This document shows, piece by piece, positions 34,224 through 45,293 of a stretch of DNA of 64,000 nucleotides (the first letter of the stretch is position 1; every line of letters starts with the position of its first letter). A program made the translations under genes and the position numbers. Under the pieces are notes generated by a model. The model did no database searches. It saw only the letters and a list, made by a program, of their open reading frames with translations, and was not told the origin of the DNA. The stretch comes from Flabesymbios commensalis (taxonomy: Eukaryota > Annelida > Polychaeta > Terebellida > Flabelligeridae), in assembly GCA_964017125.1 (NCBI GenBank), contig OZ024908.1, forward strand, positions 63,811,965-63,875,964, in the 5' to 3' direction.

Positions 34224-35400
34224 ATGGTCTACAATAAAAGATATATTAATAAGCCAAACAAAAATAATAAATTTCCAGATTTTCTAAACATCAATGATCA
34301 AATAGTATCAGAGAGCAATAAAATTGCTGATAGTTTTAACGATTTTTTCACAAACATTGGTACTAAGCTATCTTCTGAAATTAAAAGTAGCAATATCTCG
34401 TTCAAACATTTTCTAAAACATCCTTCTCCATTAAGCTTTGAATTTAAAACAATCGAGGAAGGGACAACACTTACAATTATTGATAGTCTACGATCTAAAG
34501 ATACGTGCGATTCAGATGGCCTATCAACCAAAATGCTGAAAATGATCATGAATGAAATAAGCCAACCAATTACCCTCATCATAAACCAGTCTATACTTTC
34601 TGGAACATTTCCTGACAAGCTAAAACTAGCCAAAGTGATCCCGATACATAAAAGGGAGATGATACTAAAATTGACAACTACAGACCCATTTCTATATTGC
34701 GAGCTATCTCAAAAATATTCGAGCGTGTTTTATTTAATCAAATTGCCGAATATTTCTCCTCTCATAATCTATACAACGACAGTCGGTATGGGTTTAGGAA
34801 AAAACACTCTACCGAGCATGCAGCATTAGAATTAGTGGATTTAATTTCACAGGAACTAGATAAAGGTAAAACACCATTAAATATATTTATTGACCTATCA
34901 AAGGCATTTGACACATTAGATCATAAAATTCTATTACACAAATTGGATCACTATGGTTTGAATGGTCCAGCGTTAAACATAATGCAAAGTTATTTGACAG
35001 ATCGAAAACAATACGCAGAATTTAAAAATGTTGCATCCACACAAAGCAGAATTATTACCGGAGTACCACAAGGTTCATTATTAGGTCCCCTATTGTTTAT
35101 AATATACATTAATGATATTTCAGAAGCGAATAAACTTTTTAATTTCATAATCTACGCCGACGAAACGGCCCTAAATAGCACCCTGGATGTTTTTAAGTTT
35201 AATGAGCAATTCTCCGAAAAATATCAATACAGAATTGAGCAAAATAAATGACTGGCTAAGAGCCAATAAACTTTCCCTAAATGCAACGAAAACAAAACTA
35301 ATGATATTCCACAAGCCTAAGAAAAAAGTTGAATGTCCTCTTCTACAAATTAATGGGACAGAAATTGAATAATGTGTTCAAGAATTTAATTACTTAGGCA
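34224..35400 (+). pseudogene. LINE ORF2, reverse transcriptase domain
   Basis: The frame at 34224-34829 has FNDFFTNIGTKLSSEI and DTCDSDGLSTKMLKM. The frame at 34697-35251 has FERVLFNQIAEYFSSHN, YGFRKKHSTEHAALE, IFIDLSKAFDTLDHKIL and TGVPQGSLLGPLLFIIYIND. The catalytic box reads YADE at 35153-35164 instead of YADD. The next frame continues INDWLRANKLSLNATKTKLM. The motif set fits CR1-group elements (GVPQGS.LGPLLF). Confidence 0.85.
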
Positions 35401-35639
35401 TTCAACTAAACGAGCATCTTACTTGGAAAAACCATGTGAATAAAATTGCCAATAATATTTCTTGATCTATTGGTATATTAAACAAATTAAAACGTTGCCT
35501 ACCACAAGATACCCTATATCTTTTGTATAACTCTCTTGTACTCAGTCATTTAAATTATGGTATCTTAGCCTGGAGATATCAAACTGATAGACTCTACAAG
35601 CTACAGAAAAAAGCAGGTAGAATAATTATTTTCCCTTGC

Positions 35640-36365
35640 TAAATTTAATTGTCATTCAGAACCATTGTTTAAAAAACTTCAACTACTAAAGATTAAAGAT
35701 ATACACACACTCCAAGAGCTTAAATTTTATCATCAACTGAAAAATAACCAGCTGCCGTCATATTTCCGCAACATGACCAACGACCATGACCTGGATACTC
35801 ACCCATATCCTACACGCCACATAAATAAATTACGCTTGCCCAGAACAAATCACGAATTCGCGAGGAAATGTATCCGATACAGGGCAATAGAAACAGCAAT
35901 AAATACTTCAATCCATAGTATCGAAAAAGTAAACACACATAGCCTACACGGTTTTATGACTTATTTTAAGAAAATAACTATTGATCAATATGAGTAAAAA
36001 AGAAATGAATCGGGCTTTAGGCCACCTTTGTGCACATATAGGCTAAACTGGGCCAGGAGAACCTTCTGAGGATGGTGAGATGATTGGGATGACACTGCCC
36101 TCCAGACACAGGATTCGAAATTCGAGCCCTGGCGGTCTGAGGCCGAGCACGCTACCTCTCGGTCACGGAGGCTCCCCACAATACTGACTTTCACACGTGG
36201 ATGGGGAAGAAACATTTTTGTTTCTTTCAAACCGCCGAGACCGGGAACCGAACCCCGAACTCTGGCGTGAAAGGCAGCGGTGCTAACCACTACCCTAGGG
36301 CCCCCGCCCATCAATATGAGTCATTGTGCAGACTAAACAATTGTTACGTTCGTCATAATAGGTGA
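35640..36365 (+). pseudogene. LINE ORF2 C-terminus, split by a SINE
   Basis: The frame from 35665 reads LLKIKDIHTLQELKFYHQLK, PYPTRHINKLRLPRTNHEFA and RKCIRYRAIETAINTSIHSI, then FKKITIDQYE. The SINE at 35996-36309 interrupts it. After the second copy of the 12-bp target duplication, the same frame continues SLCRLNNCYVRHNR and stops at 36363-36365. The original protein end is therefore visible on both sides of the insertion. Confidence 0.85.
35996..36309 (-). mobile_element. Composite SINE, full-length, with 12-bp target duplication
   Basis: ATCAATATGAGT occurs at 35984-35995 and 36310-36321. In complement the SINE starts gggcgggggccctagggtag, has the head with B box GGTTCGGTTCCC and then the second tRNA-like module. 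It ends cccgattcatttctttttt. It is about 95 percent alike by eye to the copy at 48990-49299. It inserted into the CR1-like LINE after that LINE was in place. Confidence 0.92.
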
Positions 36366-36758
36366 TTAGTTAAATAAATCTTTTTATAGATGCATCGAAT
36401 GTATATAGGAACAAGGTATATTGTCTATGTTTCGAAACTAATGCAATACAAATATATAATATAATTTTATGCACTGTATAAAAGTCGACTGTCATAACTT
36501 TTATATTGCTCTGCAATTAATTATTTTGTTTTTCATACATGTATGTATATTATTATATAGAAGAATAAATTCGCGTCGATTTATATTGATATGAACAATT
36601 TCATTATGATTATCATATTGTATGCCATATTATGTAAGCATAATAATAATAATGTATATTTATTTAACACCATTTGTTCATTGTACTCATAAATGATTTA
36701 ATCGTATTATTCTTTTGTATAAATAAATATACTAAACATGTTAAATATAGTAATGTAT

Positions 36759-36858
36759 TCCCAGCAAACACCGGACGCTGGGCCTGTGTTGATTTAGTGT
36801 TGGCACAGAGACGATGGGCATTGGATCAACGGTGGTTCGGTGTCTCGTGTTTGCTGGG
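36759..36858. mobile_element. CCCAGCAAAC-family inverted-repeat element in a LINE 3' UTR
   Basis: The ends are cccagcaaacaccggacgct and ggtgtctcgtgtttgctggg. The core has gttgatttagtgttggcaca and gatcaacggtgg. The flanks do not show a clear target duplication. Confidence 0.7.
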
Positions 36859-37419
36859 AAACCGCTATGTGTTTCCTCCCTATAAAATATATATGAATCT
36901 GATGACTTTAACCCATGGAAACACTTTTCTCGAACATGTTAGTATCAAATATGTCACGCGTTTTTATTGTATTTCTATAATATATATATTCAGCCTCATC
37001 TCATCATCTGTACATCATTCTTTTCTCATCTACAGTTTGCACTGTTTTTAATGAATTACAATAAGTGACGTTAAGCAACTTTCTTACTCACATTACCGGC
37101 CGATATGTATATTTTATATAATGTAATTCATTGTTTATCATTGTTATAGGGTGGCTCCTTTGATAGCGACATGTGCTTATGTCTAAAAGGAGTCTCCCTC
37201 ACCATCTTGTATTATATATTGGTGGAATAAAGCTATCTGCCTATCTGTCTATCTGTCCCTTACATATGCACATGTCCTACTAAGTTATGTCCGCACTTTT
37301 TTTGAGTATTCAAATAATTATTCCCAAAAATGACTAAAGTGTGCGTCCTGGTGTGACTTCCCATGTGTAGGGCTCCGACTGGATGGATATATTACATTAC
37401 ACAGGATCCACATGTTTAA

Positions 37420-37660
37420 CCCTTGAAGCGCTGAATTAATTTGTAAAAAAACATCGCAACCAAAGGTTTTTTTTTAATTTGAAATCATCATAAATGTCTT
37501 AGTTAGCTCTTTCTGATTCATTTGAATACCTATGTTTTGGGGTTACGGCCATTAGAAATATTTGTACTCTTACAGTGCGAGGATCGACTTTAGTCGTCAG
37601 AATCTGACGTCTACAGACGTCAGATTCTGACGACTAAAGTCTATCCCTGCACTGTAAGGG
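37420..37660 (+). mobile_element. TTAA-flanked element, 241 bp (family D), intact-looking
   Basis: Perfect TTAA occurs at 37416-37419 and 37661-37664. The ends are CCCTTGAAGCGC and CACTGTAAGGG. The right third is one long stem-loop (about 37570-37660): cttacagtgcgaggatcgac pairs with its complement around gacgtctacagacgtc. Partial copies are at 17788, 26573, 40183, 44528 and 46240. Confidence 0.88.
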
Positions 37661-37664
37661 TTAA

Positions 37665-38877
37665 AGCATTTCATACGCGCTTTTGTAAATTTTATACATG
37701 TTGGGACAATCTGAGACCATTAGTAATATTGCGGCTCGTCTAGAGCTAGGAAGATCTACAGATAGGTAGGCCTATTGGCAGCGAATCTTTTCAAATTGCA
37801 ACATATTGCAACATGCTTACATGGAAAATATAAGCAAATCCAATTAAAAAAACGTGGTCGACCTGCATTAAAAACACTCTTGCAAGTAGCGGTGGGGCGA
37901 GTTCTTGACATAGCGATTCAAACTTGCCAAATATTGAGCAGTTTAAGACAGGGGGAGACCGATCAAATAAATCAACGTACACATAGCACATATTCGACGA
38001 GAATGTTGAGATGGGCACTGCCAATAACTTGCGTACGTATAGAGCAAATCCACTCGACGATAATAATTTACCTACAAGGGGGATGTATCGAATTTTAAGC
38101 AAAGAAAAGCTCTCTCCAAATGAGCAACTGTTTTTTTACAGACCGTAAACTAAATATATAAATTACTTTTAGGCCTATTGAAAACGAAAAAAAAAATCTT
38201 TTTAAATATTATTGTTCCCTATACGACAATCTTCGTCAATCGTTGTTCGATAATATCCCAACAAATTTACCATGTTTTAGTAAAGTTAACACCATGACAC
38301 AATTTAATATAATTATTCTTTAATCCAAGCGAGCAAGTAGTTGTACTGTACATGTCGCTATATATCGATTTCTATTTACTGTTTTTAATTTAACGAAATC
38401 TACATTCGATTTTTTTTAATTTACTACTGCATATGTATTTATATGTATGGCATATCTATTATATTATGCTATTTGAATTGTATACTTTGAAACGTACGAT
38501 AGTACCTTACCTTTACAAAGTAGACCACTGTAGACCACTGTACTATTAGTGACCATAGAATGGTGAGTTTCATTTTATGACCTGGGTTTACCTGTATTTA
38601 AGTGCCTTAGAGGAGAAACCAACCAACCATAAATTCTCTACTATTATTATGGGTCCATCTAATAAGTTAAAGTCATCGTAGTCGGCTGTGCATGACGATT
38701 TAACCTTTCTGGTTATAAATCGTCACAGTCTATCTCATCATTCTATTTATCACACCAAAGGATGTGACTTGGCAGACGATGCGTTATTGTGTGAAAGTTG
38801 AAAATTTCGTCTACCTGGATGTGAAAAGGTGTATCTGCCACTTTGCAAAGTGGCGGATAGACCCTTTTAGCTTAAAT
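37665..38877. other. Stretch with no recognised gene
   Basis: The open frame at 37775-38098 contains KKRGRPALKTLL but no recognisable domain; I do not call it. At 38813-38870 (ggatgtgaaaaggtgtatct / ccactttgcaaagtgg) there is a piece of the hairpin found in the foldback element at 19369-19856. Confidence 0.4.
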
Positions 38878-39155
38878 TTAGCTTAATAATATGACCATAA
38901 TTAAGATGTAAACATGTCCATAGACTAGAACTGCAAAAGTTTCTTAATTTTAGTGCTGCGCATTCACCAGTTAGGCTAGATATAGAGACGACATTCCTGA
39001 TTTCTAATTATTGACAACCATGGCAAAAAATAAGAAATACGGGAATTTCGTCTCTATATCTAGCCTAACTGGTAAGTGCGCAGCATGAAAATGATTTTTT
39101 TTGCAGTTCTAGTCTATGGACATGTTTACATCATATGGTCATATTATTAAGCTAA
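38878..39155. mobile_element. Long foldback (hairpin) element, 278 bp
   Basis: The left arm starts ttagcttaataatatgacca. The right arm ends tggtcatattattaagctaa, its exact complement. Both arms also share tgtaaacatgtccatagact, agaactgcaaaa and gttaggctagatatagagac. Only about 40 bases around 39005-39040 are unpaired. No coding capacity. Confidence 0.85.
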
Positions 39156-39189
39156 AATAAAATCATCGATTTATTTATTTATTTATAAT

Positions 39190-39830
39190 AAAGTCTCCTT
39201 ATAGAATCGATTCCGTGTTTAATTTTTCTAGTTCTTTCAATATTGGACCTATTTCATGAATAAATGTTTCATAGTTTTTATTTAAATCACGTGGTGGCCT
39301 ATACATACTTTCTATAAGGACTGGTTTATGGATGTCTGAGCCAGAAATTTCTATAAATTGTACTTCAAAAATGTCAGATTTATTATAAAGTGTCAAAGAT
39401 TTGTAATTTAAATTATCGTTCAAATATATTGCCAGACCACCATGTGCACTACATTTTTTCCCCTGTGAAATCAAGTTATAGCCGTCTATTTTAAATAATG
39501 ACACATCTGATTGATCTGTTAGCCACGTTTCTTGAATACATATCGCACCAAATTCACAGCCTGATTCATTTAATTTATGGAGGGAAAAAACAAGTTCATC
39601 AAATTTAGCATTCAGGGACTGTATATTTAAACTCAAGACGCAAAACTGAAGTTGATTTTCTTTGAGAATTTTTGAAAATTCAGAATTGTTGAGGTATGGA
39701 GAATGTTTAATAGTAGTGATGTCATAGTCTATATCTTCATTTTTCCTAGCAACATCAGCGTTGAGAATGTGATTTAAAGAGTTGTTGTGTAGGCCCCCTA
39801 AGTATATCGGTTTCTGTAGACATTGTCAGT
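39190..39830 (-). pseudogene. LINE endonuclease fragment, relative of the CR1-like LINE
   Basis: On the minus strand the frame at 39636-39199 reads SLNIQSLNAKFDELVFSLHK, AICIQETWLTDQ, GKKCSAHGGLAIYLND and VLIESMYRPPRDLN. Upstream in another frame is KNEDIDYDITTIKHSPYLNN. These are the N, QE, GG and YRPP blocks of an APE endonuclease, about 45 percent like the copy at 33018 by eye. It ends before the GD.N block, so the RT part is missing. Confidence 0.85.
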
Positions 39831-40182
39831 TTTTAATAAATACAATAATCCTTGCATGTGATCGCAGAGTTTATAATGTTCATGCATTTACGGGTAGGGT
39901 ATAACAGCCGAGACCTAGATCTGAGTAGGGCACTTCATCAAATTCTAAACGGTGCAAGTCATCAGGGGAGTCCAATATAATAGGGCGCTGTTTTCCTGGG
40001 ACGTTGCAGTAGATTCTGCCATTCTTCGTGCTTCGTGCTCACTTTGCCACTTTTTCTTACAAAGTGAAAGAAACGCGCCCTCAGACGAGTAATGTCCTCA
40101 TTTATGTACACTTGGTTGTTGTAGCCTTCTTTTCCTTGCAGTTTTTTCTTGTTTTTCATTACATTTTTAACAGCTTAGAATG

Positions 40183-40390
40183 TAGACGTCAGATTCTGAC
40201 GTCTGAAGTCGATCCCCGCACTGTAAGAATCACCATATTTATGTAGGCCGTAGACCCATAACATAGGTATTCAAAAGAATCAGAAAGAGCTAACTAAGAC
40301 ATTTACGATGATTTCAAATTGAATAAAACCCTTTGGTTGCGATGTGTTTTTAAAATTAATTCAGCGCCTCATGGTTAAAGAGTAAATAAT
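40183..40390 (-). mobile_element. TTAA element family D, partial copy
   Basis: It starts with a shortened hairpin (gacgtcagattctgacgtct, then gtcgatccccgcactgtaag). It continues in complement order through gaaagagctaactaagacat to ttaattcagcgcctcatggt and a final TTAA at 40373-40376. One arm of the long stem is lost. Confidence 0.7.
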
Positions 40391-40697
40391 AGAGGTTACA
40401 CGTCCTTAACAAGGATTGTGCCAGGGGGATGGGGTGTTTAGAATGGGGAAAAGTGTAGGCTACAATGTTTTAGCCTGAACGGATAAAAAGTAAGACATTT
40501 AGTTTTGGCCACCGTCTGCCCTATTACGTAGCAACAGGTCTGTATGTCTGTAGGCCTAGTATCTACTGTGTAGTCCACTGTGTACGGCCAGGGGTACAAA
40601 TCTGTACCCAGAAAGCACCACGCTGATTACAGACGAGATAGAGCCAACTGGGATACAACTAAATCCAGAAACATACATACAACGGTATATTCCTTGA

Positions 40698-41234
40698 GGG
40701 ACCCCTTGGGATGAGACATTTTCAATGTTGTCAATTTTGAAAATTTAATTTATATAAAGCTATATAGCCTACTGATCTTAACTGAAAATACGAAAAAGTC
40801 GAAAAACAATTTTAAAGCAACGAAAAAGAGTGAAATAGTTGTATTTCCAGGTCGTATATTGCCATGTAAACAAAACAAGTCAGCAATATTCAGCACTTTC
40901 CATCACATATTCCCACGTATCAGACGGTAAGATCAGAGCATTCGCCGCTAATTGGTGTCTTATAGTCAGGACACGGGAGGACACACCTGCAGCACTGATT
41001 GTCTACCCAACGCTGGGCCGATGCCATATCAGCATGTGGCCCAATGCTGTGAAAACATTCAATCGTCCTTCAGGTATACAAGTAGTTTGTTCGGGTTACT
41101 TCTGGTTTCATAGAAATGTTGATTAAAAATATTTGTAAAAATATGAAAACTTTGAAAAAAACACATGATCCGTGGGATACACTACTTCAGTACGGGATTT
41201 AAAACGAAAATTGATGTCATCCCAAGGGGCTGCT
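40698..41234 (+). mobile_element. TTAA-type element, about 537 bp (family C), second copy
   Basis: The left flank is TTGA (changed TTAA) at 40694-40697; the right flank is TTAA at 41235-41238. The left end is gggaccccttgggatgagac; the right end, in complement, is agcagccccttgggatgaca. The interior matches the reverse complement of 24727-25266 over its whole length (for example gtaatatact/gtcgtatattgcc, cattggtgtcttatagtcag). Confidence 0.85.
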
Positions 41235-41294
41235 TTAACACAAATGACCACGTCAGACGGTTATATTCAGCAGCGGTGTAGAGCAGCCCCAGAA

Positions 41295-41360
41295 AACACA
41301 AACATTTGTATAACTTTTGTACAACATCGGCCCAACGTCTTCGACGTCGGACCGATGACC
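41295..41360. mobile_element. CCCAGCAAAC-family element, left half
   Basis: aaaacacaaacatttgtata, then catcggcccaacgtcttcga: the left end and core of the family, without the right end. Confidence 0.55.
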
Positions 41361-41599
41361 TCGACCGCGCTGACCTCGACCGTGCCCACTGAAAGAAACG
41401 AGTTCAATAGAAGTATTCTAAAGCTTTAAAACTGATTTCATCCAGGTATTTAGCATGCTTAAATTCACTGGAGATATGGAAACCATTATGATTGCGAGAA
41501 TACGAGACCACAAAAGTGTACTTGTAACTAACCACTGGAGGCAGGAGCAGAGAAACTAAAGTACCTTTCTGCAAAACCAAAAGGCAGTATCTGAAGACC

Positions 41600-42000
41600 C
41601 ATATAGGCCTATATGGAACACTATTGGGTCTTTTGCATGCAGCAGAGTGGGGCCTAATATTTATTTTTCCGATCTGGCCCGTTTTGGCCATAGGCCCTAT
41701 TTGCTTTTGAACATGGTCTTGGCACTAGCATAATTATCATATAAATCAAACTGGGAATCGGCGCTATTCGCTTAATGATTATAATTATGATAATTTGGCA
41801 CTTATAGGCCTATGACTGGCGCATATAACAACTGGACATCCAAAAGATCCATATAGGCTTCACTCTCATAACAGTGACGCCTGTGGGCAGTTGAGTCACT
41901 GTACAAGAGTGAAATATAGGCCTATATGGAACACTCTTGGGTGTCTTGCATGCAACATAGTGGGCCCTAATATTTATTTGTCGAATCATATAGCCTGTTT
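41600..42000. repeat. Diverged direct repeat of about 75 bp
   Basis: The segments at about 41606-41676 and 41912-41990 share cctatatggaacactnttgg and cttgcatgcarca and ctaatatttattt. The copies are about 306 bases apart. Function unknown. Confidence 0.55.
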
Positions 42001-42597
42001 GTCAAGAGGAAGCCCAAATGCAGAAGATACCTCGATCAACATCAGCGAAGCCCAGCTAAAAATCTACATCAATGGGTAATGCTACCAATCAAAAATTGAA
42101 TGACGCCTACCAGTATAGACATGCATGGCGCAGTTCAAATACCTTTGGATGGCTACAGATAACTTTCTACAAGAATGATTATGTCTTTTATACCTTCACT
42201 GTCCAGTGGTGCACAATCAGCCAAAGTCAGGTGGGAGAAGTAATTCCATGAACGGGCCGCCGAAATGTACAAGTTCAGCGTAGTTGTTAGGATGACGAGA
42301 TGAAGTGTACGTGTATGTCCACCATCACTATGTGTGTCCCGTGTGATGTTTTAAGCACCTTAATAATAATCTGTCACAATGATCTCACATCTCAGATAAT
42401 ACGATGGACTGCTGTGATATAGCTACCGATGTATTCCGTTGGGCTAAAATAAATTTAGTGTAAACTTTACATTATGTTACAATGAAAGTAAGCTGCGAAT
42501 TGATCACATGTCTACTGGTATATAGGGCGGGACCAGAGCACCTATATCCGCCGTGCAACCAAGCGAAGTGACAAGGGGCAACAATATAATACGGTTA

Positions 42598-42785
42598 CAG
42601 CTCTATGTTCAGAAGGTCCTATGTTCAGAAGGTTCTATGCTCAGAAGGTTCTATGTTCAGAAGCTCCTTTGTTCAGAAAGTCCTATGTTCAGAAGGTTCT
42701 ATGTTCAGAAGGTTCTAGAAGATTCTATGTTCAGAAGGTCCTATGTTCAGAAATATTTGTTCAGAAGGTCCTATGTTTAGGAAGT
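42598..42785. repeat. 16-bp minisatellite (ctatgttcagaaggtc)
   Basis: About eleven degenerate copies of a 16-base unit, with one short unit near 42712 and one near 42750. There are no spacers, so it is not a CRISPR array. Confidence 0.9.
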
Positions 42786-42807
42786 ACGGGTGACTATTAG
42801 TTTTGTC

Positions 42808-42900
42808 AGTTCCAATTGGGCACACGATGTTTCTACGACGTTGAATCAACGTCAATGACCTTTATTTAATGTCGAAAAATGGTTGTGTGCCCAGTGGGTT
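42808..42900. mobile_element. Palindromic element with GGGCACACGA/TGTGCCCAGTGGG ends
   Basis: The left part attgggcacacgatgtttct, the ACGTTGAATCAACGT core and the right end gttgtgtgcccagtgggttt are the same design as 16645-16711. Confidence 0.65.
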
Positions 42901-43145
42901 TCCGAGCTTAAATGAGGTTTGATAAAATTTCATGGACTTATTAAATTGTAGATATGAAAGTTATAATTATATTTTATAGGAGGTACGTTGTTCGAAATAT
43001 CATATAAAACGAGTGTTACAGATGTGGAGATATCAATTATTTTATTATATATATAGTGCCGATGAGTATCAAGTGACAAAAAGAGAACTGTAACATATGA
43101 GATGAGTGAATGAATATAGGGAACGTGTCGAGAAGATGGTCATAA

Positions 43146-43468
43146 GGGACGCACCATTAGATATCTGGGGGGGGGGGGGGCTAGAGTTTTGTTGCTTGCA
43201 AACTTTATTTTTACCTCTGAGAGAAAATCTTTTTTTTGGCGATCAACGTCCGACAATTTTTTTTTTATGTTTCGTCAAAGATATTTTTGTCGTATGCTTT
43301 CGCTATTATGTACGTTATCATTTGGTGTTTTTTCTGGTCAACATATTTTCGTCTGGTCAACAAACTTTTTTTCTCTGCCCACATTTTCAACAAACTTTTT
43401 TTTGTGGCGACAAACTATTTTTTTCCACCCCCCCCCCCCCCCCCCGATATCAAATGGTGCGTCCCTAA
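43146..43468. mobile_element. Inverted-repeat element with homopolymer G/C next to its ends
   Basis: The left end AGGGACGCACCATTAGATAT is followed by a G run of about 13. The right end is a C run of about 17 followed by GATATCAAATGGTGCGTCCC. The ends are inverted copies of about 35 bp. The flanks (ata / aata) fit a TA or short A+T duplication. The interior is T-rich with repeats of tttttt and caacaaactttttt. Open frames across it are spurious. Confidence 0.85.
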
Positions 43469-44527
43469 TAATAATAATGCTTCGTGGGGTCATTCCACCC
43501 CAATTAAAGTAGGGGTTCATGTGTATTTGTTTCAGCCACATTTCTGTGAAGCGTAATATCGGATAGGTACTGTGTTTTACCATCTGATGCATGGCAAAAG
43601 ACAGTATCTGCTTACTTTACAAGTCAGCCGATACCGTATTTTGCCTTTGCAGAGCAGTGATGTTGATAACCCGGTCATGTCACAGTGCAAACCATAAGAC
43701 GCTGAGCCAATACGGCCTTAATGTTGGGCCAGCGTCAACGACACTGGCCCAATAATAAACCAGCATTGGGTGAACGTCTAATGTTTTTAGTGGGGGGGGG
43801 GTGTAAATGGCTTAGCTGTTGTACACATGGTAATTATCCTTGTAGTTTAACTAGGGTTTTCATGACTCAGTTCCTGACCACAATACAAAATATGCGAGCG
43901 TGACCAGCATTGTACACTCCCTTAAGTCACAAAATGCCGTCGTGGGATTATGTGCGTAATTCTTGTAAATATGATTAGTTGAGAAGATTATTAACTGAAA
44001 TTGCCAAAAAATCATTTTGGCACTTTTTTCGCGGTCATTCAGGACCATAAGCGGACCAAAATGGTCACCAAGCGACATAGATTTAGGGGGTAGTGTTACG
44101 TAAGCGTTTGTCATTGATTTTCTGATTAACCAATCAGCACATGCGATATATCATATAAAAGTTAATTAAATTCCCGTTCTCCACATACGCTCAAACATAC
44201 GCTTTATTATAAAATAATCAAAATGAACAGCAAAACAACCTAGTCAACATGGTCAAAGAAAACAACATAATAAATCGTAGGCCTACATGTACTTATCGGA
44301 CATCCATATCTGGTCTTTGTTTTCTGATCCCAGATATGTGTACATGCTTATGTGTGTTATATATTAATAATAAATGTCATACATATTTTAATGGAAGAAT
44401 TTTGCAGCCTTTCATGAAAATATGTCGATCGATTTAGCCTGGGCTGAAATCTGAAACATGAAACTTTGCTTGGAATTTCAGTGCATACTTTATTATACAC
44501 TTGTGACTTGTTTTTACATAATTTGTG
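43469..44527. other. Stretch with no recognised gene
   Basis: At 43700-43790 a decayed small-element core occurs (atgttgggccagcgtcaacg, cactggcccaataataaacc, then a G run). Nothing else was supported. Confidence 0.35.
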
Positions 44528-44750
44528 TGTCAGAATCTGACGTCTGCATAGACGTCAGATTCTGACGTTTAAAGTCGATCCCCGCACTTTGAGAGTAAAC
44601 AATATTCATAATAGCCGTATACCCATAACATACATATTCAAACGAAGCGACGGAAAGAAGTAAGTGGGACATTTTATAATGATTTTAAATTGAAAAACTC
44701 CTTTTGGTCTCTTGGTTTATATAAAAAATATTTCAGCGCTGGGTTAAGAA
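44528..44750 (-). mobile_element. TTAA element family D, partial copy
   Basis: Hairpin gtcagaatctgacgtctgca / gacgtcagattctgacgttt at 44530-44570, then cgatccccgcactttgagag and the body in complement (taacatacatattcaaacga, ttcagcgctgggttaa). Confidence 0.7.
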
Positions 44751-45181
44751 TGAAGCATTGATGATTCTAAAACTATCGTAATTTTTATTAAATTGTGAAA
44801 GAAGACATTGTAACCTAAGCTTATAGTCATCAGGTCATTCAGTTTGCGTTCATCTTTATATCTCTAAAGATTTTATTACAATGTCATCAACACTTCACTC
44901 TCGCTGTTTCAAACGATACCGGTGGTAGCCTTAATTACTGTATGATTAGGCATTATTATTTAAATTTCCATTGACAACTTCAATATTAGCGAAAAATATT
45001 TATTCTGTTTGAAGAACATGTTATTTGATGAGATAAAGGCATGTCATTTTTTTGAATTATTTTTTTTAAAAGAGTACATGTAATTCGATTTTGACTAGAC
45101 AAATATTGGTAGACAATACTGTGACATTAGTTACTTCAGTGCATGCTCTTTTTCACCTCAATTGACCTTCAAGCGTGGCCC
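44751..45181. other. Stretch with no recognised feature
   Basis: A+T-rich DNA; no coding frame or repeat copy recognised. Confidence 0.4.
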
Positions 45182-45293
45182 CCAGCAAACACAAAACATT
45201 TGTATAACATTTATAAAACGACGGCCCAACGTCATCGACGTTGATCCAACGTTGTACAAAATTGTTATGCAAATGTTTTGCGTTTACTGGCGC
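45182..45293. mobile_element. CCCAGCAAAC-family inverted-repeat element
   Basis: The left end is cccagcaaacacaaaacatt and the right end is aaatgttttgcgtttactgg. The core is cggcccaacgtcatcgacgt / tgatccaacgttg. Confidence 0.8.

Larger units (their letters stand above)
32485..37255 (+). mobile_element. CR1-like LINE with SGNH-esterase-like ORF1, long but broken
   Basis: In order: the end of an esterase-like ORF1 (32508-32756), an endonuclease (33018-33690), an RT (34224-35400) and a C-terminal domain ending at 36365. The 3' UTR holds a hairpin, ggtggctcctttgatagcga / aaaaggagtctccct, at 37150-37195. It ends ggtggaataaagctatctgc followed by short CTAT/CTGT repeats near 37255. Insertions within it are a SINE at 35996-36309 and a small element at 36759-36858. 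It has roughly six or more frameshifts or stops and a changed catalytic residue, so it is inactive. Confidence 0.85.

Noticed and set aside
37775-38098. 107-codon frame containing KKRGRPALK
   Set aside because: The basic GRP stretch is suggestive of an AT-hook or a transposase tail, but nothing else in the frame supports any family.
42598-42785. Regular short repeats resembling a CRISPR array
   Set aside because: Units are directly tandem with no spacers, in a eukaryotic context; it is a minisatellite.
43106-43592. Several overlapping open frames of about 84-120 codons
   Set aside because: They cross an inverted-repeat element with homopolymer runs and low-complexity T tracts.
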